Assembly (NCBI GenBank): GCA_030560485.1
Contig: JAKTTS010000076.1
Span: 1 to 42,153, forward strand
Source of the DNA: Ascoidea tarda (nom. inval.)
Lineage: Eukaryota; Ascomycota; Saccharomycetes; Ascoideales; Ascoideaceae
Length of the DNA: 42,153 bases
Direction: 5' to 3'
Shown: positions 8,733 through 19,077 of the stretch, piece by piece
How positions within the stretch are numbered: the first letter of the stretch is position 1
How the letters are laid out: each line of letters begins with the position of its first letter
The notes under the pieces: model-generated
Seen by the model: only the letters and a program-made list of their open reading frames with translations
Databases searched by the model: none
What the model was told of the DNA's origin: nothing
Position numbers and translations under genes: made by a program

Positions 8733-9298
8733 GAGTAAAACAAATCTCAAATCAATTTCAAGTTGAGAAAATTCTTTTAATTTATTCAATTATTATTCAA
8801 TTAATACTCAATAATAATTGAATATTGATATGTTTTTTTATATAATATAAACAATTTTATTGGCTATTTTAATTTAATTTTCCCCAACTAATAACTATTT
8901 TTTTACCTAAATACATAAATAATCTATTTCAAATTAATATTCTAATTATTTCCGCTTGTTTTATTGTCCCTAGTTTGGATTTTACTGATTATTCATTAAT
9001 CAAAAAATCAGGTTGTTTGCCAATCTTTTTTTTTATGGGAATTAGTAGAAAATTTCCATTAACCGTTCACCATTAAGTAAATAAATAAATTTTAACATTT
9101 AAAATTGATATAATCGTCTTAGACAAAACAAAATTTTATTTCAAGAATGTATTCTTAATTTTCACAATTTATTACCTACTTTCATTAAAAATTACTTCAC
9201 TATAATTTTGACAAGAGTCTACCATCGATTCAAAGATAAATTCAATTGCCCACAAATTTCAATAGTTCTGGTAAAATAATCGTATTAAGCAAATGAGA

Positions 9299-9360
9299 TA
9301 ACATAATAACATAATATAATAATATAATAATATAATAATATAATCAAAAATAATAATAAA
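9299..9360. repeat. (TAATA)n / (ATAATAT)n tract
   Basis: A pure AT repeat with units of five to seven bases and occasional C, in the middle of the gene-poor tract. Confidence 0.85.
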
Positions 9361-12162
9361 CTTATTAATATAAATTAATAAAATATTCTACCAAAACACA
9401 TCGAATTTCAAGAAAGAAAGAAAAAGAGTTAAAAAGACTAAAACTCTGTACGAAAGAGTCTCGATTCAGACTAGTAATTTGATTCAATAGAAAAAAAAAA
9501 AAGAATGTTTCTAGTAGATTTCTTTTTTACACATGCAACTCCCTAACTCATTATATTGAGTTAAAATTTATTAAACAATTTTCTTTTTTAATTATTTAAT
9601 TTATTATTTATTTTTGCTTCTTGTTCTAAAGAAACAAAAATCTGATAAACTGAAGCGGCACAATTATGCAGAACTTCCAACGGTTTTTTTGGCATGCGTT
9701 GATTTACGTAAAGATATGGCGTTGAATATGCAACTATACGTGTGTCTATGTGAATTTTACGAGCGGATAACAGCTACAAACATTGCGTCCAACCATACCT
9801 TTCAATTGGGAAAAGATCTTCCTTATAAAGATCATTATGGTTGGTGTTAACTTGTTCCAATCACCAATCACCAATCACCACTCACTAATTATTTGTTCTG
9901 TTTCTTCCTCCGTTCCTTGTTCTTTGTTTATTATAATTGATCACTTATTACTGATCTTTAAAAATTCAGTATAAAAGAATTGCATTGAAGCTTGCATGAG
10001 AACCAAAAACAGACTATTTGCTATTATAATCTAAATCTATCTTACCCATATGAAAATTACCAATATACAAGTTGAAAATAACAAAAGTAATGTAAGAAAA
10101 AAGATCAATACAAGCAATAATTTGTTACAAGATTCCGGTAATGCCTTAAGGAACAAAAAAAAAAAAGAAAATTAATGAGAGATAAAAGCGTCATTTGAGT
10201 TTTTATTTTTGTTGACTAAATTGTGTTTTGTCATTTTTCAAAAAACAGTAATCTAGTACTAAAAGTGTGTTGTTAGGCTATTTCCATTTTGAGTTCCTTT
10301 TCCAATATATTTTTATTTGATAATATTTAGATTATTATTGCATTGATTGCACTAATTGCATTGGGCTTTTCAAGATTGATTTACATAAAAGTTATTCATT
10401 AAACGGAAAATAAATTTATTTAAAATTCGTTCTGATACAATTTTTTTAAGATGTTATTAAAAATTGTTAAAAGTTATTAAACTTTTTTGATATAAAAGTA
10501 TGGAATATTCTAACAATTTGATTTCATTAATCTCCTTTGGCCTTCAATTTGAGTTTTAAATTACTCGCTTAAAATTCAAAGTGAATCTATGTTGAGTGGA
10601 AATGATGTGTTTGAAAGATCAGAAATAAATTGAAACCAAAATAAAATGTTTTTTCCAAAAGTGACTTCAAATTTTATAATTTCAAAAACCATAAGCAAAT
10701 AAGCAAAAGAGAATAAAAAAGTAAACAATTCAATTACAGAGATCTGATGAATTACGGCTGGCCTATTACTAAGCACCAAGGGCAATAGTTAGTTGGCCAT
10801 TTTGATTGATCTGCCAATCACCCATTTGCCTGTATGTTCATCTGCCTGTTTGTAACGGATATTTGTACTTATCACTGATTTATGTGTTTAGATTGAACTC
10901 ATTAAGCTAGTTAGTCTCAGATTTTTCAAACCCTGAAATAATTATTTTGCAATTGTCAGACATGTCAAAAACTAAAACAACACACACAAATATGCCGGCT
11001 CGATGTATCGCAGAAAAAGAAGAAGAAGCAGCATCATTGCCAAAAAACTGGCTCAAACACCCACACAAAAAACAAAGCAGTCTCCAGCCCCTCCAAACAC
11101 GTTACCAGCATTTCCTCTATGTGTCCCCTTTCTGCATTTCACTTTCGCTGCATAGGCATACCTGCACGTCCCTGCAGAGTCACGCAACTATCAAATTCCT
11201 TTCCTGATTAGACCCGCTCTGGTGAACATATAACAGCCTACACCTTGAGGTTTTACCAACTCCAACTCATTGAGCATTTATTTCCGACAAGCAGCTTCTG
11301 TTGGCAACCATTTCAGCTGCTTTATCTGTAGACCGGGAGTCTGAGACACCTGCTTGATACAAGATATGGGAGATAGCCATTCGTTGCAGTTGAGCCTGCC
11401 TATTATACCATCTCCGCCGGCTGCTTTTTTGATAATCTGTTAAAAACTCATATAGTGCCACTCAATACCAAATTCCAGAAATGTGCAATTTCTTACTTCT
11501 GTTCACGGCGCCATTTGACTCTTGAGCGTTTCTGTTGCACGAGCCTTCCTATTGAAGCTACACATCGCTGTTCTAATCACTCAAAATGCCCAACTGCTTA
11601 ACATCTGCGAATGGCAATGATATGTTATTACATTTGAATCTTGTGTCAATTTCCTGACCGTTGCTTTTTGAATTTTTTTAAATTTCCTTGAAATTGAAAC
11701 TCCGAGCTATAGCGATAATTGCTTATACCAAAAACCTCAATTTTTTGAATTTACATTAATTTGCAACAATTTTAAGAATCTAATCTTAAGATCTGGTGGG
11801 TTTTTAAACATTTTTAAATTGCTTCTCGGATTTTATGTAAATGTCAGTTTTCTCCTAATTTGTAACTCGCATCAACAATTAAATTTTTTATTATTATTTC
11901 CAACGGTTTATGTCTTTACAGATTAAAATAAATTAAACATAAACCAACATAAAATTTGGATTCCAAAAATATCACTAACAACATCTTTAAAAATATTTTC
12001 AGTATGAATGAATTCATCAATTTCATTTGGTTTTGCCAATTTATCCAGTTTAATATCTTTTTATGATTTTATATAAAACTAAAAAAATTCTCAGAGTTTT
12101 CTTAACAATTCTACCATTAACAATAATCCACTTGCTGACTAAAAGAGAATACTAATAATAAG

Positions 12163-12216
12163 AACAAAAACAAAAACAAAAACAAAAAAACAAAAACAAA
12201 AAACAAAAAACAAAAA
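12163..12216. repeat. (CAAAAA)n tract
   Basis: Eight or so CAAAAA/CAAAAAA units, like the tract at 8665 and a looser one near 38100. Confidence 0.9.
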
Positions 12217-13299
12217 GCAGTAATTTTCTTTTCTTTCAAACTGGTTGCCTTTTCTTTCTATCCTTTTTGTTTTAAACTCTTAAAAGTGCCACATTCTATT
12301 AATAAATTTTATTCATTAAATGTTAAAATAAAAAAGATACTTCCATACTAAAGCTAAATTGAACTGAATTGAATCGGACTGGATTACATTGAATTGAATT
12401 GAAGTAAAATATAATTTCATTTTAATTTAATCCAGTTTAATCTATTTTATTCTATTTTATTTACAAATTGTTAAGATAAATCATTATCAAAAAACGTGTT
12501 CAAATTTAAAATCCAATTTTAATATTGAATCCAATTAAATAAAATAAATTTTTGTATAAGAAGAATTCGTAATTTGATCAATTGTATTAAACTGTTTCGT
12601 TTATTTTTTTCCTCTTTCCTTATCCCATTTCACTTCATTTCATTTTTTAGCATTTGTGATTAACAATAACCGCAAAAATCTAATATTTATCAATCTGCAC
12701 TCACACTTGATTGCTATTGGATAGGATTAGAAAAAAAACCCAACAAAAGGCTGCACATCAATAACCATTACCAAGTAATAAAATAAACTAGTCAAATGCG
12801 TTCTGACATTTTAGTGAGGGAGCAGAAATGATTAGAAATTATTAGATGAACTAAAAGTACATGACTTAGTGCAATTGGACATTATTTGTCTTGATAAACA
12901 ATTTATGTGATTCTAATAAATTTAAAAGTGAAAATATTAAACGATATGAAATTTAGATATATTTTTAAGTAATTAATTTTATTTTATTAATTTATTAGAA
13001 AAATATATAAAATATAATTTTAAAAAAAAAGGGAATAGCCACAATTCCGCCACTTAGGATAGTCTAATAGAATATAATCATCATCATTTTTTAATAAACG
13101 TAAAGTTCATTAGAATATAGTCAAGTTTTGAAATACCATTTATACTTTTTTTTTTGTCTGATATTTCTGTTCTTTTTCTTTTTTTTGGGTAATTATTGTT
13201 TTTTCTCTCTGCCTGGTTGATATTTTGACTCTCTTAATGACCAATTTTATTAACTTCAGTTTAGAATTAATATGGTCACGACACAGTGTAGTTGATCAA

Positions 13300-14199
13300 T
13301 TAATTTTGAGAATCAGGACCAAAAGGAAAGTTATCTTTGAATAAGAAGTCGTCATTTCTATAGACTTCATAGTCATATTCGGGTTGAAATTCAGAGTATA
13401 ATGAATCCGAATCAGCCAAAGCATCAAAGGTGAATTTAGCGGCCTTATCTGAAATTGGTCTTTTTGTATTGTTTGTGCAAGAATCAGCTAATAACTGAGC
13501 TTGACAAGTTCTTTCCATTATAAAGAAGAGAATAGCAGCTTCATCGACGGTGGAACCAGTAGTTAAATTCCCATGGTTTTGTAAGATTACGGCCTTTCCA
13601 TTGCTTAAAGCGTGGGCGATTTGGTTGCTTTCTTCTTGTTCGAGGACAACTCCACCAAAGTCTTTATAAACACCATGAGCATTATAAAAAAGACAGGAAT
13701 CTTGACTTAGCATTTGTAAAGGTTTACCAAAACAGCTATAGGCCTTACCATAGATACTATGAGCATGACAAGCAGCGTTAACATCGGGTCTTGCCTTGTG
13801 AATAACAGAGTGAATTTTAAAACCAGCGGCATTGACTACGTGTTTGTTGCCACCAATAACGTTGCCATCTTCATCAACTTGAACCATGTCAGATGCCTTC
13901 ATCATAGCAAAGTGTTTTCCCAATGGATTAATCCAAAAAGTTGATGGATCCACTGGGTCTCTAACGGAGATATGACCCGAGACACCTTCGTTATAACCAT
14001 GCCTTTCGAAGAACCTGAAGGCAGCAGCAGTGTGTTCCAAGAGGTGTTTTCTTTCTTGATATGGATCGGTGAAAGTTGGTCTTTCATGAAGATATGGAGG
14101 CAAATCACTCTGGCCAAAAACAATTTGTTGCTTTGAAGACTGATTTTGCAAGAGCAACTTTGAGGAATCTTGTTGAGTGGCAGTGATGGTGGAGGACAT
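13300..14199 (-). CDS. Class II aldolase/adducin-domain protein (Mug14-like)
   Basis: A 299-residue cytosolic protein of the class II aldolase/adducin fold, close to fungal proteins such as fission yeast Mug14. Such folds bind zinc through His residues and catalyse aldol cleavage or related chemistry on small sugars or acids, but the substrate of the fungal group is not known to me. Likely metal ligands are H145 and H147 in CHAHSIYG and H209 in ILQNHGNL. The glycine-rich GHISVRDP and FWINPLGKHF blocks of the N-terminal half are also present. The first 30 residues are Ser/Gln-rich and not part of the fold. ATG 14199 is the first in frame and has a TATA box about 80 bp upstream plus stress-element-like AGGGG motifs. 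Family call is firm; function is open. Confidence 0.85.
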   Translation of the reverse strand: MSSTITATQQDSSKLLLQNQSSKQQIVFGQSDLPPYLHERPTFTDPYQERKHLLEHTAAAFRFFERHGYNEGVSGHISVRDPVDPSTFWINPLGKHFAMMKASDMVQVDEDGNVIGGNKHVVNAAGFKIHSVIHKARPDVNAACHAHSIYGKAYSCFGKPLQMLSQDSCLFYNAHGVYKDFGGVVLEQEESNQIAHALSNGKAVILQNHGNLTTGSTVDEAAILFFIMERTCQAQLLADSCTNNTKRPISDKAAKFTFDALADSDSLYSEFQPEYDYEVYRNDDFLFKDNFPFGPDSQN

Positions 14200-14231
14200 G
14201 GTGTCGTGTTAAAGCAAATGTAGAGCAACTA

Positions 14232-14285
14232 AGGGGTTGTAGATGAAAAGGGAGAGGTTAGAGGAGACTCATCTTGCTTTATATA
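14232..14285 (-). promoter_or_regulatory. Core promoter of the aldolase-like gene (TATA, STRE-like motif)
   Basis: Read on the minus strand, TATATAAAG occupies 14277-14285, about 80 bp before the ATG. An AGGGG pentamer (CCCCT on the coding strand) is at 14232-14236 and another at 14462-14466. AGGGG is the Msn2/Msn4 stress element in S. cerevisiae; use here is inference. Confidence 0.5.
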
Positions 14286-14510
14286 GGTGATAGAGAAAAT
14301 GGGTGCGTTTTTTGTGATTGGAAAGTGGAAATGAAGAGATAAAAACGAGAGCGGAACCTTCCTTATGAAGCAAAAAAGTTTCAACCACGAAAAGCGAGGC
14401 AGTCGAAGGCGATGAGATGAGCAGTGTCTCAAAGTTGATAAAGATATGGGGAGATATACACAGGGGGGAATATATATAGATAAAGAAGGGTTTGTGATAG
14501 GTATTACTGA

Positions 14511-14584
14511 TTACTGGTTAGTGGTTGGTGGTTAGTGGTTGGTAATTACTGGTTACTGGTTACTGGTTACTGGTTACTGGTTAG
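14511..14584. repeat. TTACTGG 7-bp tandem array
   Basis: Five perfect tandem TTACTGG copies at 14546-14580, preceded by a copy at 14511 and degenerate TTAGTGG/TTGGTGG units. The array ends 12 bp from the BNA4 stop codon and so lies in the BNA4 3' UTR and the distal promoter of the aldolase-like gene. Confidence 0.9.
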
Positions 14585-14592
14585 CGCTGGTG

Positions 14593-16020
14593 CTATTTCA
14601 AGCTTTTTATTATCATGTTTGTGAAGGAAGAGAATAGAGAACGAGAGTATTTATAGCCAGCAAGAATGCCAACAGTGGCAACGCCAAGTTGTATACCAGT
14701 GATGATGTTGTACTGTTTTCTGCCTCTTCTAATAGCTTCAGAGTAGGGGATGTCGTTTCTGAAGGAGACCATGGTGTACAAGGGCAACCATTTGTCGCCT
14801 AGTATTCTGTAGAGGAGGTTGTCGATAGTTTTTCTAATTTGAAACTGTTTTGTGTTGACTCTTTGAGACATTTCTTTGTAGTTTTCCTTTGCGAGGTTGA
14901 TGATGGCGATTAGGTCTTTGTTTCTTGTTTCGCTGTATTCTTGGAAGGCCAATTCAGTGGTGAAGTTGTGTTTTTTCAATAGATCAGTCAAGACCCTGAC
15001 ATCCTCGAAACCACAGTTCATTCCCTGACCATAGAATGGGACCATTGAATGAGCAGCATCGCCGATTATGATGCATTTTCCTTTGTAGTTGTAAGGATCG
15101 CAAAAGGTGCAAACTAGTGCGCCCTTTGGGTGGTATTTGAAGGCGTATAGTAGTTTTTGGAGACCAATTAGATTGATTGAGTCAGGGAAGTTTGTTTGAA
15201 AAAAATCAAGGACCTTTTCGTCATTATTTAGATTCTTCAATAGGTTCCAGGGACCGAAAAAGGTGGAGGTGAAGGAGCCATCGTGGTTGGGCATTGCCAT
15301 TAACATGAAGTTTTCTCTGGGCCAGATGTGCAAGTGTTGTGGGTCTAGTTGGTATGTGTTTTTCTTTCCTGGAGGAATAACCAACTCTATATAAGCAGTG
15401 TCGATGTATTCTTGTTCAAAGTTCATTCTAATGAATTTTTGTAGCTGGAATCTGGTCTGGCTGTAAGCGCCATCAGCGCCTATGACGAAATCGAATTCAT
15501 AGGACTGGATAGGGTTGGATATGTCGTCGTCTTTCTTTTTGTTTGATTGAAAATAAACGACAGGGTTGTCATTGTTTTTCTTGTTGAAATCCAATTTGAC
15601 GAGTTTCAAACCAAATAGGATCTGGATGTTGTTGTTCATGTCGATTTCGTTGAGTAGTTCGACGTTTAGGAAACCTCTGTCGATTGAATTAATGGTTTCG
15701 CCATGCAAGCCATAGGGTATGGATTTTTGGTTGCCTTCAAGATCATGGACCATTCTTGCTCTCATTGGAACAATTTTGGATAGGACTCTTAGGGACATTT
15801 CCAAATCAACATAGTTTAGAGATTTGATGCCACGTTCGGAGACAGCCAAGTTGATTGATCTTAAGTTTTTGTCAGTGGTATCTCTTAGACGTGGATCATC
15901 TCGCAATTCGAATAGTGTAACATAGTAACCAAGTTTCGCAAAATTCAAAGCAGCCAAACAGCCAACTAAACCTGCACCAATAATGGCAACGCTTTCTTCT
16001 CGGGGTTCGTACGAGTTCAT
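14593..16020 (-). CDS. BNA4: Kynurenine 3-monooxygenase
   Basis: A 475-residue FAD-dependent aromatic hydroxylase that converts L-kynurenine to 3-hydroxykynurenine with NADPH and O2, in de novo NAD synthesis from tryptophan. The N-terminal Rossmann motif is AIIGAGLVGCLAALNFAKLG with the acidic ribose-binding residue in LFELRDD. The DG motif is FVIGADGAYSQTR, and the second FAD motif is GDAAHSMVPFYGQGMNCGFED. A hydrophobic C-terminal segment (about 440-465, GIQLGVATVGILAGY) is the expected anchor in the mitochondrial outer membrane. Length agrees with yeast Bna4 (460). ATG 16020 is 10 residues before the FAD motif, as expected. It lies downstream of JJJ1 on the same strand. Confidence 0.95.
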   Translation of the reverse strand: MNSYEPREESVAIIGAGLVGCLAALNFAKLGYYVTLFELRDDPRLRDTTDKNLRSINLAVSERGIKSLNYVDLEMSLRVLSKIVPMRARMVHDLEGNQKSIPYGLHGETINSIDRGFLNVELLNEIDMNNNIQILFGLKLVKLDFNKKNNDNPVVYFQSNKKKDDDISNPIQSYEFDFVIGADGAYSQTRFQLQKFIRMNFEQEYIDTAYIELVIPPGKKNTYQLDPQHLHIWPRENFMLMAMPNHDGSFTSTFFGPWNLLKNLNNDEKVLDFFQTNFPDSINLIGLQKLLYAFKYHPKGALVCTFCDPYNYKGKCIIIGDAAHSMVPFYGQGMNCGFEDVRVLTDLLKKHNFTTELAFQEYSETRNKDLIAIINLAKENYKEMSQRVNTKQFQIRKTIDNLLYRILGDKWLPLYTMVSFRNDIPYSEAIRRGRKQYNIITGIQLGVATVGILAGYKYSRSLFSSFTNMIIKSLK

Positions 16021-16556
16021 TTTGATTAAACAGTGATTGGAAGCTGAATATGGCTAAGTACAGTTGAAAATAAATTACAAATAAAAGAGGAAACAGGAAA
16101 ACAGTAGGGTGAGCTGAAATGAAGCAGAATAAAGACAGAACAAAGACAGAATATTGAAACGACAAAGGAATCAGCCAGAAATCAGAAGCGATAGCTCATT
16201 GAAACAAAACAGCCTGCAGTGAGAAAGAGCAAAAAAAACAAGCTCTTGGAAATATATTTGGGTAAAGCAGAACCAGAAATGAGTGCGCTTCAAATGCCCA
16301 GCTGAAGAAAGCCGGGAATAATTGTGCAACACTGATAGAGTTGGCGAGATCTGCAGACGGAAAAGGAAAACGCGCACGGGCTGCCGTCCGGCCAATGACC
16401 GCGTCGCCGCTGCAGCAAATCAGAGCCGCTCCCGAAAAACCACCCTGTGCGCAGCCACAGACACCGCCACTGCAACTGCTTTGAGTGCCGCACGTGTGGG
16501 TCACGCGTGCTCTGCTTCCTGTGCTGCACCGGAACCACAGCTTCTCTGTCTTCCAG
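16021..16556. promoter_or_regulatory. BNA4 promoter region with CACGTG
   Basis: 536 bp between JJJ1 and BNA4. 16360-16556 is unusually GC-rich for this window and holds a CACGTG E-box at 16491-16496 and ACGCGT at 16503-16508. The 300 bp next to BNA4 are A-rich. Several overlapping open frames across the GC-rich part are by-products of composition. Confidence 0.5.
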
Positions 16557-18551
16557 CTATTTGGTCTTTCTTGCTGCGTGTCCCGACGACTTGACGTGCT
16601 GGAAGAGCTTGTTTCTCGAAGAGAACTTTTCGTAGCAGGTTGCGCATTTCTGGTACATTGCCTCAGAACTGCTGTGGCTCGTGCTGCCAACTGCACCACC
16701 ATCAACAGCAGCAGCAGCAGCAGCACCAACGCCAACACCAACACTACCACTTACTGGTGCTGCCTGTGTTCTCTTGCTTCTCCTAACCTTTTTCTTGCCT
16801 TTCTTGCCCTTTTTCGACCAGTTGCCTTCGGTATCTTCTTCACTATTGGTCTTGCCATTTAGCGACAATTTGCTGTTAAGAATCGACGAAAGCTCGGTTA
16901 AATCAGAATTTATTGATCCCAACTCCAACTCTAAACCCTTCTCCGCTGAGTATTTACTATACTCGGAATTTAGCTTGTTTAAATTTTTCTTCATCTGCTT
17001 GCTTTTCTTCTTGGATTTTCGGCTGCTTTTATAAATCGGGGGTATCTCTCTTTCTATTTCAATATCATTCTCCAAATCAGTATCAATGATATCGTCAACC
17101 TCAGTATCTTTCTCGGTTTCAAATAACGAGTCTTTACTACTGAAATTCTTATTCTTCTTGTTCTCAAAACTGTCATTGTAATTGAGTTCATTCTCATTAG
17201 ACGCATATGCGTATGCATATTCATATGCATTATTATTATTTTCATTATTATCCTCATTAAGACCATTTTCGCTATAAGATTCCTCTTTATTATTTTTATC
17301 ACCACTAACAAAAACATTGTTCTCAACAGAATCAAATCCCAATTCCAATCCTTCCTTCTTCATTTGCCATTTTAACTGTGACAACAATTTCTTGTGTTTT
17401 TTACTCTTTTCATGGCTCTGAAACTGCTTTTCACTTTTGAAGGACTTATTGCAAATAACACATTCAAATATATTTTCCTCAATAATTTCCTCTTCCTCTT
17501 CATCATTATCAACATCAACATCAACATCATCTTCCTCTACCTCTACTAACACTTCTTTTTTTCCATACACTTCCTTCTTTTTATTAATTTTATAATGATT
17601 ATCAGAAAAATGGCTTTCAATCTCATTGAATTCATCCATATCATACTTTTGCCAATTCTGTAAATTAAATTGTTCCATTTCATCTTTTTTCTGCTTGATT
17701 TTCTCCTTTTCAACCTGCTTTTGCAAATCATTCAACTTTTGTCTTCTCTTCTCTCTTTCAAATTGCTTTATTCCAATCTTAACCCGTGGGTCCCGCTTTT
17801 TAATAAACGATACAAAATCTCGCACTGTTTCATTGTACTCCTTTTTACCCTCGTTTTTCAACTTGTTATTTTCCTTTATAGTAGCTCGCCTAGTTCTTCT
17901 ATCCATCGCTGCTGAATATGCATACTTCTCCTTCCAATTAAATGTCTTCACCGTTTGAAAATTAGACCACTTGAAATAAAAATTACGAATACTGCTGGAA
18001 TAATCACTCTTAGAGTCACCAAATCTAGGAAACAAAAAACTTTCTTCGTCATCACCATTACTACCAACACTCAATGAGTAATAATCGTCTTTATACTTTT
18101 CAAAGTTCTCAAGGTTCTGCTTTTTCCCACTTGACACCTCTTCTGCTGCCAATTTAGCAAACACTTTGCTGGCAATTTGATACAACCCTGCCGGTGTGTC
18201 GTCTTTTCTGACATATAACGAAGGATCAAAAAATCTCAATAAATCGCTCACACTCACTCCAGCATCTTCATAATTGTCACTGTAATGATAATCGTCTCCT
18301 TCGTTCACCATCTCGTCATTATCATCTCGTAAGATTTGACTTTTGTGCGAATCATAAAACGCCCTCTCTTGTGGATCTGATAAAACCTCATATGCTGCCT
18401 TGATCAATGTAAACTGCTCAGTCGCAGACTCAATATTGTCTCTATTTTTATCAGGATGGTATAGCAATGCTTTCTTTCTGTAGGCCTTTTTCAAGTCTAA
18501 TTCAGTGACATCTGGAGAAACTTCCAATACCTCATAATAACATTGTTTCAT
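16557..18551 (-). CDS. JJJ1: Jjj1, ribosome-associated J-domain zinc-finger protein
   Basis: A 664-residue J protein. Jjj1 stimulates Hsp70 (Ssa) and, with Rei1, helps release Arx1 from cytosolic pre-60S ribosomal subunits. The J domain fills residues 1-70 with HPD at 32-34. A conserved middle (FYFKWSNFQTVKTFNWK, then YSAAMDRRTRRATIKENNK) is the family's own block. Two C2H2 fingers of the dsRNA-binding type follow: CVICNKSFKSEKQFQSHEKS (near 364) and CATCYEKFSSRNKLFQH (near 636). Between them are long acidic and Asn/Glu-rich spacers, and a lysine-rich stretch precedes the last finger. A poly-Ala tract (about 607-612) is read as GCT from a CAG/CTG-type repeat. S. cerevisiae Jjj1 is 590 residues, so this one is longer through the spacers. 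Confidence 0.93.
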   Translation of the reverse strand: MKQCYYEVLEVSPDVTELDLKKAYRKKALLYHPDKNRDNIESATEQFTLIKAAYEVLSDPQERAFYDSHKSQILRDDNDEMVNEGDDYHYSDNYEDAGVSVSDLLRFFDPSLYVRKDDTPAGLYQIASKVFAKLAAEEVSSGKKQNLENFEKYKDDYYSLSVGSNGDDEESFLFPRFGDSKSDYSSSIRNFYFKWSNFQTVKTFNWKEKYAYSAAMDRRTRRATIKENNKLKNEGKKEYNETVRDFVSFIKKRDPRVKIGIKQFEREKRRQKLNDLQKQVEKEKIKQKKDEMEQFNLQNWQKYDMDEFNEIESHFSDNHYKINKKKEVYGKKEVLVEVEEDDVDVDVDNDEEEEEIIEENIFECVICNKSFKSEKQFQSHEKSKKHKKLLSQLKWQMKKEGLELGFDSVENNVFVSGDKNNKEESYSENGLNEDNNENNNNAYEYAYAYASNENELNYNDSFENKKNKNFSSKDSLFETEKDTEVDDIIDTDLENDIEIEREIPPIYKSSRKSKKKSKQMKKNLNKLNSEYSKYSAEKGLELELGSINSDLTELSSILNSKLSLNGKTNSEEDTEGNWSKKGKKGKKKVRRSKRTQAAPVSGSVGVGVGAAAAAAVDGGAVGSTSHSSSEAMYQKCATCYEKFSSRNKLFQHVKSSGHAARKTK

Positions 18552-19077
18552 TTTCTCTTGAAAAATTCAGCAAATGAGGTGATACAAAAACAAATATAAT
18601 ATAAAATGCAGAAAAATAAAAATGCAAAACCCTGAAAATTTAAAAAGTCTAAAAATTTAAAAATTTGATAATATAAAAATATACCACAGTTATAATACAA
18701 GCAAGGCTGATTCCCCCATACAATATCTACTGGTTAGATACTTTCGCCCTAGTTTGCTCGCCAATCAGCTTACAAACAAGATCTTTGTCCTGAAACAACT
18801 CAACCGCTAACAAAACAAAGCACTGCTGCTTTTAGTTCGTAAATGAATATTCAGCCAGCTGGAGGAGGTTTCAAGTGTCTGTAAAACGATGATTTGAAAT
18901 TATATTTCCACTTTTGCTCTGTCAAAGTTTGAATTTTTTTTTTCTCTGGCACCTGACTTTGTTTACTTTTCGGTTGTTTTCTGGAGTCGTTTTGGCTTTT
19001 TTGTTGATGCTGATTTTTATTGATTTTTATCGCAGTTCGAACAGCTTGGTGTCGTATCGGTAGCTCAGCACGTTGTA
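18552..19077. promoter_or_regulatory. Divergent JJJ1 / SMC2 promoter region
   Basis: 526 bp, AT-rich on the JJJ1 side and more mixed near SMC2. AT-rich TATA-like words occur at 18660-18690. I see no clear MCB or SCB cell-cycle element for SMC2. Confidence 0.55.

Larger units (their letters stand above)
6979..13299. other. 6.3-kb gene-poor tract
   Basis: No recognisable gene. Most of it is AT-rich low-complexity sequence, with simple repeats listed separately. Islands with clearly higher GC lie near 7350-8230, 9615-9850 and 10950-11600. They contain short open frames on both strands (for example 7353-7529 minus, 7945-8226 plus, 9614-9850 plus starting at TTG, 10947-11207 plus, 11267-11461 minus starting at GTG), none of which I can assign. 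They could be decayed genes, unknown small genes or ncRNA loci. The promoter of the zinc-finger gene is at the left end. Confidence 0.75.

Noticed and set aside
8580-8789. Phe/Cys/Val-rich minus-strand frame resembling a membrane peptide
   Set aside because: It is only the reverse reading of the (CAAAAAA)n repeat.
16171-16862. Overlapping open frames around the JJJ1 3' end
   Set aside because: The region is GC-rich so stops are rare; none resembles a protein, and the conserved JJJ1 zinc finger occupies part of the same DNA.
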